Position numbers and translations under genes: made by a program. A DNA stretch of 27,468 bases from a virus. This document shows, one piece after another, positions 13,488-20,774 of this stretch. The notes under the pieces were generated by a model, which was not told the DNA's origin, ran no database searches, and saw only the letters and a program-made list of their open reading frames with translations. The DNA is taken from the IMG/VR virus record IMGVR_UViG_3300017719_000147, positions 1 to 27,468 of that record; one strand, written 5' to 3'. Numbering within the stretch: position 1 is the first letter of the stretch; each line of letters opens with the position of its first letter.

Positions 13488-15707
13488 ATGCGCATCATTG
13501 GTACCGCTGAAAAAGCGAGAGAAGTAAAGGCCGTTGCCAGTGGTGTGTTGCCAAGCGGTCAGCCTATTATCGTAAATGCTGACGGGACGGTTAGTATTGT
13601 TGCGGAGACTGCTGTTTCTCAGTCTATCGGAACGGCGAAAACGGTCAATACCCAAACAAGCGGAGACAATAGCGCAATTTACGACTCCGCAAACAACAGG
13701 GTTGTTGTAGTTTATAGGGACGAAGGCAACAGTAATTATGGCACTGCTGCGGTCGGCACTATAACTGGAACATCTCTTTATTTTGGGTCGGAAGTTGTGT
13801 TCGCCTCTGAGTATGTTGGCTATTTAAATTCTGTTTATGATGTATCCGCAGGAAAAGTTGTTGTTTTTTATTCCGACAGCGGCGCTGTAGGGCGCTGTAA
13901 TGTTGGCACTGTAAGTGGCACATCTATTTCTTTTGGTAGCCAAGTTAACGCAGGCCCCCAAACCAGCTCTTATTCTCAGACATCCGCTTATGACTCCGTA
14001 AATCAAAAAATTGTTATTGCGCGTCAAAAAAGTTCCGGCTCCGGCGGGGAAGCATTTGTTGGGACAGTAAGCGGTACATCGATTAGCTTTGGAAGTGCGG
14101 TTACGTTTGAGACCAGCAACGTAAGCCTTTATGTTGGCGGTTTAGCATATAATCCTGCTACTGGAAAATTTGTTTTGGCATATAGGGAAAGAGTGAATAA
14201 TTACGCAAAGTGTAAGGTCGGCACTGTAAGTGGCACATCGATTAGCTTTGGAGCAATCGAAGGTTTTAATTCATCCAATACTCAACAAATCGTTGTTAGT
14301 TCTGACCCAACCTCAAACCATGTTGTTATCTACTACAAGGATACATCGGATAGCCAAAAGGGTGAGGCTAGGGTAGGAACTATAACGGGAACATCTATTG
14401 CAGTCGGTTCTTTGACTCAATACTCTGCGGGTGAAATAGGTAGACAGTCAGCAACGTACAATGTCGCGGCGGGAAAGCATGTGATCTTCTTTACCGATCA
14501 GAGTGACAATACAAAAGGATTTTTTTGTGAGGGAACAGTAAGTGGAACCTCTGTCAGCTTTACCTCTCCTGTAGAATATGAAGCTGGGACTACCGTCTGG
14601 GCTACGGGCGCGGCCTACATATCTGATGAAAAAGTTGTTGTTCATGCGTTTTCTGATAATTCGGATAGCGGTAAAGGCAAAGCAATTGCAATTCGTTCCG
14701 CCTACACAGAAGCCAACCTCACCTCAGAGAACTACATCGGCACAGCCGCCAGTGGCGCACCTAGTGGGCAAGGCGCAAAGATCAACATCAAGGGCGCTGT
14801 GGCTGAAGTGCCAGAAACTATCTATGAAATTGTAAGTGCCTCTTATGATAGTGTTAACTTTAGTGTATCGGGACAAGACGCAGACCCATATGGTCTTTTC
14901 TTTCGTTCAGATGGCGCAAAGATGTACGTTGCAGGGGATGCAGGAAACGATATAAACGAGTACAATCTTAGCACACCTTGGACTGTTAGTTCGGCTTCTT
15001 ACAGCCAAAACTTTAGCGTAGCTTCTCAAGAGTCTGCTCCTAATGGCGTATTCTTTAAAACCGATGGAACTAAAATGTTTGTAGTTGGCACTGCTACGGA
15101 CACTGTTTATGAGTATGCGTTAAGTTCCGCTTGGGACATTAGCTCTGCAAGCTACGGCTCTGTAAGTTTTAGCGTAGGAAGCCAAGACACTGCTCCAACT
15201 GATCTTGCCTTTAAGACTGATGGAACCAAAATGTTTATTTTGGGTAAAACTGGAGACAATGTTTATGAGTATGCACTGAGTTCTGCGTGGGTTGTGTCCT
15301 CTGCCTCGTATACTAGGAGCTTTAGTGTTGCCTCTCAGGAAACAGGCCCAACGGGTTTGTTCTTTTCTTCCGATGGCCTTAATATGGTGGTAGTAGGGGC
15401 AGCGGGTGTAAACAAATATGTTTTAAGCTCTGCTTGGGATATTAGTACTTCGTCTTACTCACAAGCATTTAGTGTCTCATCCCAAGAAAATGATCCACAG
15501 GCTTTGTTTTTTAAATCTGACGGTACTAAGATGTATGTGTTGGGATCGGGATCGGACACAGTTTATCAGTATTCAACGTCAGTATCACTAACCCCTGCAC
15601 AAAGTTACTACGTCCAGACGGACGGCACATTAAGTACAACTGCCGGAGACCCAAGTGTATTCGCTGGCACTGCTGTAGCTGCAACCAAACTTATCGTGAA
15701 GGGCTAA
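13488..15707 (+). CDS. Two-domain propeller-type fibre protein, copy 2
   Basis: This 739-residue protein has the N-terminal module (VKAVASGVLPSGQPIIVNAD, 13-32), then seven repeats of the SGTSISFG type (about 45-417), ending LTSENYIG. A second, different array follows at 446-699: five units of 49-53 residues with the form SxSYxxxFSVxSQ, PxGLFFKxDGTKMYVxG, DxVYEYxLSSAW. These resemble NHL/YVTN-like propeller blades. The C-terminal module (about 700-739) again carries YYVQTDG, AGDPSVFAGTA and KLIVKG. The protein is thus a fusion of a seven-repeat domain and an unrelated-looking repeat domain between shared ends. No catalytic motif or signal is seen. It is probably a receptor-binding appendage. 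Confidence 0.75.
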   Translation: MRIIGTAEKAREVKAVASGVLPSGQPIIVNADGTVSIVAETAVSQSIGTAKTVNTQTSGDNSAIYDSANNRVVVVYRDEGNSNYGTAAVGTITGTSLYFGSEVVFASEYVGYLNSVYDVSAGKVVVFYSDSGAVGRCNVGTVSGTSISFGSQVNAGPQTSSYSQTSAYDSVNQKIVIARQKSSGSGGEAFVGTVSGTSISFGSAVTFETSNVSLYVGGLAYNPATGKFVLAYRERVNNYAKCKVGTVSGTSISFGAIEGFNSSNTQQIVVSSDPTSNHVVIYYKDTSDSQKGEARVGTITGTSIAVGSLTQYSAGEIGRQSATYNVAAGKHVIFFTDQSDNTKGFFCEGTVSGTSVSFTSPVEYEAGTTVWATGAAYISDEKVVVHAFSDNSDSGKGKAIAIRSAYTEANLTSENYIGTAASGAPSGQGAKINIKGAVAEVPETIYEIVSASYDSVNFSVSGQDADPYGLFFRSDGAKMYVAGDAGNDINEYNLSTPWTVSSASYSQNFSVASQESAPNGVFFKTDGTKMFVVGTATDTVYEYALSSAWDISSASYGSVSFSVGSQDTAPTDLAFKTDGTKMFILGKTGDNVYEYALSSAWVVSSASYTRSFSVASQETGPTGLFFSSDGLNMVVVGAAGVNKYVLSSAWDISTSSYSQAFSVSSQENDPQALFFKSDGTKMYVLGSGSDTVYQYSTSVSLTPAQSYYVQTDGTLSTTAGDPSVFAGTAVAATKLIVKG
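13620..14738 (+). repeat. Seven-unit protein repeat array, putative propeller B
   Basis: Seven units of about 52 codons, with units 1-6 ending in TGTS or SGTS elements and unit 7 ending LTSENYIG. Boundaries are approximate. Confidence 0.75.
14823..15584 (+). repeat. Five-unit repeat array of a second type
   Basis: Five tandem units of 49-53 codons with core SDGTKMYVxG and a closing YxLSSAW. They differ clearly from the SGTSISFG units upstream. Five is fewer than usual for a closed propeller of this kind. Confidence 0.75.
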
Positions 15708-15710
15708 GAC

Positions 15711-18332
15711 ATGGCACTAGATACCATTCCAAAGCAAGAGGGCGGTAAGCTCAAGGCCGTTGCATCTGGGACACTGCCAAGCGGTCAGCCTGTTGTGGTT
15801 AATGCTGATGGGACTGTAAGTGTTGTTGGGGGGTCAACTATATCTTCCAATCTTGGGTCAGCAACTGCTTTCGAAACAACAATTGCTGGTTTTTTGGGGG
15901 CTTCTTACGATAGCAATTCTAACAAGGTTGTTTTTGCCTACAAAGATGAGGGCAACTCTGCTTACGGAACAGCCGTTGTGGGTACAATAAGCGGCACATC
16001 CATTAGTTTCGGGACGCCTGTTGTGTACAGTAGTGTCAATTCAGACTTTCACACTTGTGCTTTTGATAGTTCAAATAACAAAGTTGTAGTTGGTTATAAC
16101 GATAATGTTAATAACTTGGGAAAGGCCATAGTCGGCACTGTATCTGGCACATCCATTAGTTTTGGCTCTGCGGTTAGTTTCCCCGCCAGCAATGTTTGTA
16201 ATTACATTTCTTCCGTATTTGATAGCAGCTCAAATAAAGTTGTTTTTGCTTACAGGGACGCTGGAGCGAGTCAAAGAGGGAAGGCGGCTGTTGCTACAGT
16301 AAGCGGCACAAGTTTGTCCTTTGGCTCTGCGGGAACCTTTTTAAACACTACAGGCAACGGCCCTGAGAATATGTGCATGGCCTTTGACTCCGTAAACAAC
16401 AAGGTTGTTTTGGCTTTTCAAGATCGAAACGATAGCAATAAAGCCAAAGGCATTGTCGGCACTGTAAGCGGCACTGACATTTCGTTTGGCAGCATTTCAG
16501 AAATACCTAGCAGTAGTGCAGACATCGCAGAGGATGGCATGGGTGGTATCGCCTATGACGCCAGCAGTGAAAAAATTGTTGTTGTATATAGAGCTAGTAG
16601 TGTTTCAAATTACGGGCGCGTTTCTGTGGGAACCGTAAGTGGAACTAGCATTTCGTTTGCAGCCGCTGCTACCTTCGCAGCGTTTGCTACGGGAACAGGC
16701 GCTCAGACTCCTAAAATAGTGTACAATCCAACGGCTAAGAAAGTTGTGGTGGTTGTTGAAGGCACTAGTCAAAACAATCTTTATGAAGGCGTTGTTTCTG
16801 GCGACACGGTTACGTTTAGCTCTCCTTTAGCTTATGCAACATCCAGCCCACGCGCTTTGTCTAATCCCGTTTATGCAAGCACACCTGACAAAGTGGTTAT
16901 AGGTTATCAGGCTGACAATAACAACGGCACTTCCGCTGTATACCAAACTGCTTACACCTCCACCACCCTCACCTCCGAGAACTACATTGGTATGTCTAGT
17001 GGGTTTGTTGAAGATAGTTCAGTTTCAGAATCAGTAGGAACTTCAGTTGTGTTCGAAACTGGGGGAATTGCGGATGAAGCCTCTTCCGCTTTTGACAGCA
17101 ATTCCAACAAAACAGTTATAGCTTATGTAGACATAGGGAATGGTTCTGAGGGAACAGCGGTTGTTGGAACAGTAAGTGGAAACGCTATTAGCTTTGGGTC
17201 TGAGGTTAGTTTTTCTGGTTCTGGCGTTAGCACTAGATATATTGGTGCAACTTTTGACTCTTCAAACAATAAAATTGTTATAGCCTACCAAGATGCTAGC
17301 AACTCTCAATACGGCACAGCCGTTGTAGGGACTGTAAGTGGCACAACTATAAGTTTTGGAACACCCGTAGTTTTTGAGAGCGCAAATTGTCAGTTTGTAA
17401 GTGCAACATTCGACAGTAACTCTAACAAAGTTGTTGTCGCCTACGCGGATCAATTTAATGTTTCAGGCGCTGGAACAGCGATTGTGGGGACAGTCTCTGG
17501 AACGTCTATTAGCTTTGGCACTCCTGTTGTTTTTGAAAATGCTAATACGGATGAAATTTCAATAGGCTTTGACAGTAGCGCGAACAAGGTTGTTGTCGCT
17601 TATCAAGACGCAGGAAACTCCAATCATGGCACTGCTGCTGTTGGTACGGTATCTGGAACGTCTATTAGCTTTGGCACTCCTGTTGTTTTTCAGGCAGCAG
17701 ACACTAGACATACTTCTACGACTTTTGACTCCAAAAACAATAAGATTGTTATAGCTTATGAAAACGATGGTAGTTCTGAACACGGTACTGCTGTTGTCGG
17801 GACGGTCAGTGGCACATCTATTTCCTTTGGCACTCCGGTCGTTTTTGCCGCCTCTGTTGTATCTCTCATAGATGCAACCTTTGACAGTAACGCAAACAAA
17901 GTGGTTGTGCAGTATAGAGACGAAACAAACAGTAATTACGGCACTATTGTTTCAGGCTCTGTTTCAGATACAACCATAACCTTTGACACTCCTTTGGTGT
18001 TTAATGCCAATACTTCTAGCAATTCAAATACCAACTCGTTTGACAGTAACGCAAACAAGGTTGTGATCGCTTATAACGACGGTGGAAACTCTAATAAGGG
18101 AACTAGCGCGGTATATCAAACGGGTTATACAGACATCACCAGAGGCCAAGTCGCAAGCGGTGGCGCTGCAACCGTTGACATCGTAGGCACGGTCTCCACA
18201 AACCAGATAGGCTTAACCGCTGGTCAACAATACTTCGTCCAGACAGATGGCACGGTAGGCACAACCCCTGCTGACCCAAGCGTCTTGGCTGGCACGGCAA
18301 TATCTGCTACAAAGCTCGTAGTCAAAACATAA
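15711..18332 (+). CDS. Double seven-repeat propeller fibre protein, copy 3
   Basis: This 873-residue protein has the same N-terminal module (LKAVASGTLPSGQPVVVNAD, 14-33). A first set of seven repeats (about 50-441) closes with TLTSENYIGM. A second set of seven (442-808) closes with GTSAVYQTGYT. The C-terminal module (809-873) has LTAGQQYFVQTDGTVGTTPA, DPSVLAGTA and KLVVK. Repeats 2-5 of the second set are the most alike in the window, with SGTSISFGTPVVF repeated almost unchanged. Two complete sets of seven argue for two stacked seven-bladed propellers. No catalytic residues are recognised. It directly precedes the tail hub gene. Confidence 0.75.
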   Translation: MALDTIPKQEGGKLKAVASGTLPSGQPVVVNADGTVSVVGGSTISSNLGSATAFETTIAGFLGASYDSNSNKVVFAYKDEGNSAYGTAVVGTISGTSISFGTPVVYSSVNSDFHTCAFDSSNNKVVVGYNDNVNNLGKAIVGTVSGTSISFGSAVSFPASNVCNYISSVFDSSSNKVVFAYRDAGASQRGKAAVATVSGTSLSFGSAGTFLNTTGNGPENMCMAFDSVNNKVVLAFQDRNDSNKAKGIVGTVSGTDISFGSISEIPSSSADIAEDGMGGIAYDASSEKIVVVYRASSVSNYGRVSVGTVSGTSISFAAAATFAAFATGTGAQTPKIVYNPTAKKVVVVVEGTSQNNLYEGVVSGDTVTFSSPLAYATSSPRALSNPVYASTPDKVVIGYQADNNNGTSAVYQTAYTSTTLTSENYIGMSSGFVEDSSVSESVGTSVVFETGGIADEASSAFDSNSNKTVIAYVDIGNGSEGTAVVGTVSGNAISFGSEVSFSGSGVSTRYIGATFDSSNNKIVIAYQDASNSQYGTAVVGTVSGTTISFGTPVVFESANCQFVSATFDSNSNKVVVAYADQFNVSGAGTAIVGTVSGTSISFGTPVVFENANTDEISIGFDSSANKVVVAYQDAGNSNHGTAAVGTVSGTSISFGTPVVFQAADTRHTSTTFDSKNNKIVIAYENDGSSEHGTAVVGTVSGTSISFGTPVVFAASVVSLIDATFDSNANKVVVQYRDETNSNYGTIVSGSVSDTTITFDTPLVFNANTSSNSNTNSFDSNANKVVIAYNDGGNSNKGTSAVYQTGYTDITRGQVASGGAATVDIVGTVSTNQIGLTAGQQYFVQTDGTVGTTPADPSVLAGTAISATKLVVKT
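15858..17033 (+). repeat. Seven-unit protein repeat array, putative propeller C
   Basis: First set of seven units in the protein at 15711; unit 7 ends with the VYQTAYT and LTSENYIG closing element. Boundaries are approximate. Confidence 0.75.
17034..18134 (+). repeat. Seven-unit protein repeat array, putative propeller D
   Basis: Second set of seven units in the protein at 15711, more uniform than the first; unit 7 ends with VYQTGYT. Boundaries are approximate. Confidence 0.75.
17496..17690 (+). repeat. 39-base exact direct repeat within propeller D
   Basis: Bases 17496-17534 and 17652-17690 are identical over 39 bases. They start 156 bases (52 codons) apart, exactly one protein repeat. They encode SGTSISFGTPVVF and are candidate sites for recombination or slippage. 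Confidence 0.85.
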
Positions 18333-18343
18333 GGTGATGTTGT

Positions 18344-20254
18344 ATGCCGCTTACCAAACTTCAGTTCAAGCCCGGTGTTAATAGAGAAACAACGTCCTAC
18401 ACGAACGAGGGCGGCTGGTTTGATGTGGATAAGGTGCGGTTTCGCTTTGGTATGCCCGAAAAGATCGGCGGCTGGGAGAAGTTTTCCCAATTTTCATACC
18501 TTGGAACGGCTAGAGCGATGCACCCTTGGGTGGCTTTGGACAATAGCCGCTACATTGGAATTGGCACAAGCCTCAAGTATTATTTGAATCAAGACAGCGG
18601 TGCTTTTTCCGATATTACGCCCTTACGCGCTACAACCGCTGCGGGGGATGTGACTTTTTCTGCCACCAACGGGTCATCAACAATTACTGTGACAGATGCA
18701 AACCACGGCGCAGTGTCCGGTGATTTTGTGACATTTAGCGGTGCGGCGAGTCTTGGTGGGACGATCACCGCAGGGGTCTTGAACCAAGAGTATAACATTA
18801 CAGGGGTTCTGACGAGCAATACATACACAATCTCCGCCCGAACCGCAGGAACTACCGTTCCATCCATTACAGTGGACGGGCAACTCTCTCCAACTCTTGT
18901 GCCTGCAAACGGCTCCGATACAGGAAATGGTGGGTCGTCAGTTGTTGGTGCGTATCAGATTAATATCGGTCTAAACACCTCTACTTTTGGCGCAGGATGG
19001 GGCATTGGTTTTTGGGGTCGAGGAACGTGGGGTTCCGCGGCGTCCACTCCCGTGGTTACTTCTACACTTCGTATTTGGACACATGACAACTTTGGCGAAG
19101 ACTTACTGGTTAATGTGCGCAACGGCGGGATTTACTATTGGGACAAGACCGGGGGACTAGGTTCTCGGGCCGTGAGCCTTGATTCGTTGCCCGGAGCGTC
19201 AACAACTCCCACCATTGCCAAGCAGGTTTTAGTTTCAGACCGTGACCGCCACATTATTGCCTTTGGGTGCGATACGGAAAGCAACCCCGGCGTTCAAGAC
19301 CCGTTGGCTATCCGGTTTTCGTCTCAAGAATCTTTGACGGATTGGGGTGCTACTGCAACTAATACTGCGGGTGAGTTGCGCCTTGGTTCTGGGTCCGAGA
19401 TTGTCATGGCGATTGAAACGCGCCAGCAGGTCTTGGTGTTTACAGACGAATCCTTGTACGCCATGCAGTACTTAGGTCCGCCCTTTACCTTTGGTGTGAA
19501 CTTGGTGTCTGAGAATATTACGACTATGGGTCCGCTGGCCGCGGTTCCTGTTGAAGACAACGTGTTCTGGATGGGTCTTAAAGAGTTCTACGCATATGGT
19601 GGTACTGTTCAGCGCCTGCCATGCACTGTCCGAGACTATGTGTTTGACGACATTAATTTGGCCCAGCGCGAAAAGATTGTGGCTTCAAGCAACACCTCGT
19701 TTTCTGAGGTCTGGTGGTTCTACCCATCTGCTACTAGCGAAGTAAACAATCGCTATGTTGTTTACAACTATCAGCAGCAAATTTGGTACTACGGCACTTT
19801 GTCTCGCAGTTTTTGGATGGACAGGGGTATTTTTGACCAGCCGATTGCCGCAGGGCCTAACAATTATTTGTACTCTCAGGAGACGGGATTCGATGATGAT
19901 GGCGCGGCATTTACTGCATACATCGAGTCGAGCCAGATCGACATTGGGGATGGTGACAGCTTTGCTTTCATCAAGCGCATGATACCGGATGTCACGTTCC
20001 GCGGCTCTACTGCGGCCAGCCCGAGTGCTAACTTTACAATAAAAACTCGCAATTTCCCCGGCGGGAATTATCTACAGTCTACGGAAAAGCAGGTTACCAA
20101 GACGGCTTCTGTTCCTGTTGAGCAGTTTACAGAACAGGTACATCTGAGGTTGCGAGGCCGTAGCTTTGCGATGCGAGTAGAATCGGAAGACTCCGGGGTA
20201 GGCTGGCGGCTAGGGTCTCCAAGGCTGGATATTCGGACTGACGGGAGAAGGTAG
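18344..20254 (+). CDS. Tail hub/nozzle protein, P22 gp10-like type
   Basis: This 636-residue protein starts MPLTKLQFKPGVNRETTSYT, typical of podovirus tail hub or packaged-DNA-stabilisation proteins (P22 gp10, 472; T7 gp12, 794). Motifs include EGGWFDVDKVRFRFGMPEKI (22-41) and GGW, an inserted beta domain with VTDANHGAVSGDFVTFSG (about 115-132), the Trp/Gly-rich GIGFWGRGTWG (about 223-233), and repeated beta segments later (VLVFTDESLYAMQYLG; YVVYNYQQQIWYYGTLS). The C-terminus is basic. It follows the receptor module and would join the adaptors to form the short tail. Some family members fold as propellers. The ribosome site is AAGGTGATG. The family assignment is from pattern and order. Confidence 0.7.
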   Translation: MPLTKLQFKPGVNRETTSYTNEGGWFDVDKVRFRFGMPEKIGGWEKFSQFSYLGTARAMHPWVALDNSRYIGIGTSLKYYLNQDSGAFSDITPLRATTAAGDVTFSATNGSSTITVTDANHGAVSGDFVTFSGAASLGGTITAGVLNQEYNITGVLTSNTYTISARTAGTTVPSITVDGQLSPTLVPANGSDTGNGGSSVVGAYQINIGLNTSTFGAGWGIGFWGRGTWGSAASTPVVTSTLRIWTHDNFGEDLLVNVRNGGIYYWDKTGGLGSRAVSLDSLPGASTTPTIAKQVLVSDRDRHIIAFGCDTESNPGVQDPLAIRFSSQESLTDWGATATNTAGELRLGSGSEIVMAIETRQQVLVFTDESLYAMQYLGPPFTFGVNLVSENITTMGPLAAVPVEDNVFWMGLKEFYAYGGTVQRLPCTVRDYVFDDINLAQREKIVASSNTSFSEVWWFYPSATSEVNNRYVVYNYQQQIWYYGTLSRSFWMDRGIFDQPIAAGPNNYLYSQETGFDDDGAAFTAYIESSQIDIGDGDSFAFIKRMIPDVTFRGSTAASPSANFTIKTRNFPGGNYLQSTEKQVTKTASVPVEQFTEQVHLRLRGRSFAMRVESEDSGVGWRLGSPRLDIRTDGRR

Positions 20255-20550
20255 TGTCTCGTAACCTGATCCTTCCGTTCTTTGCGGTTCCTCCCACAGA
20301 ATATGACCAGCAGTACTTCGCGAACTTAACGCGGAGTTTTGCTGTTTATATGGAGCAGCAGCAGAATCCGGGGGAAGAAAGAGCTACGAAACTTACTTTA
20401 ACGGACTTACAAGCTGACGATTATGGTCTCGAAACAGGGGCATTGTTTCAGCAAGGTGGGTTTGTTAAGGTGACTTTAAGCAATAGCCCTCATGTGCGTG
20501 GGTCAACTGGCACGGGCGGGGTTGGAACAGTTACGGTGGTGACAACATGA
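20254..20550 (+). CDS. Small tail-region protein with VTVVTT end
   Basis: This 98-residue protein begins from GTG at 20254 and overlaps the hub stop as TAGTG. It has MSRNLILPFFAVPPTEYDQQ and YFANLTRSFAVYMEQQQNPG, then a beta-like second half ending GTGGVGTVTVVTT. The end is nearly identical, at protein and DNA level, to that of the protein at 8021-8380. Its stop overlaps the next start (ATGA). It may be a minor tail component; no function is known to me. Confidence 0.68.
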   Translation: MSRNLILPFFAVPPTEYDQQYFANLTRSFAVYMEQQQNPGEERATKLTLTDLQADDYGLETGALFQQGGFVKVTLSNSPHVRGSTGTGGVGTVTVVTT

Positions 20551-20552
20551 GT
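20521..20552 (+). repeat. Duplicated gene-end segment, also at 8351-8382
   Basis: Bases 20521-20552 and 8351-8382 match at 28 of 32 positions, including a 20-base exact block (20533-20552 and 8363-8382). Both cover the last codons of one gene, its stop and the ATGAGT start of the next. The two hosts of this segment are otherwise dissimilar. Confidence 0.8.
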
Positions 20553-20774
20553 GAAACTATTTTAACGATGGCGAACGGTTCGAAGTGGAAACCTTCCTCT
20601 AGTTCTGATACAGTACATTGTGTAAGCTGTGACAACGCAGTGGATACACCCGCAGAGGTCGCGAGTTACCCGGATGGTAATTGCCCAGATTGTGGCGAAT
20701 CGTGGACAGGCGCAGAGCGACGTAGTACCTCTATAAACGTTACTGCCCCAGAAGCCATTTCAGGAGAAGCATGA
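20547..20774 (+). CDS. Small zinc-ribbon protein
   Basis: This 75-residue protein has CVSC (Cys25, Cys28) and CPDC (Cys46, Cys49), a CxxC-17-CxxC pattern that fits a zinc ribbon. The N-terminus (MSETILTMANGSKWKPSSSS) and the Ser/Thr-rich C-terminus are probably flexible. It overlaps genes on both sides by ATGA. Cysteine-rich proteins are rare in this window. A zinc ribbon in a tail operon may stabilise a small structural piece or bind nucleic acid; neither is shown. Confidence 0.72.
   Translation: MSETILTMANGSKWKPSSSSDTVHCVSCDNAVDTPAEVASYPDGNCPDCGESWTGAERRSTSINVTAPEAISGEA

Noticed and set aside
13095-13655. Antisense frame spanning three + strand genes
   Set aside because: It crosses the ends of two fibre genes and all of a small gene, and its protein looks like random translation.
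15858-18134. CRISPR-like regular repeats
   Set aside because: Spacing is regular, but the units are coding, diverged, and keep reading frame with protein-level conservation.
11787-18332. Diversity-generating retroelement targets in fibre genes
   Set aside because: No reverse transcriptase, template repeat or C-terminal C-type-lectin-like variable region is visible; the repeats are internal protein repeats.
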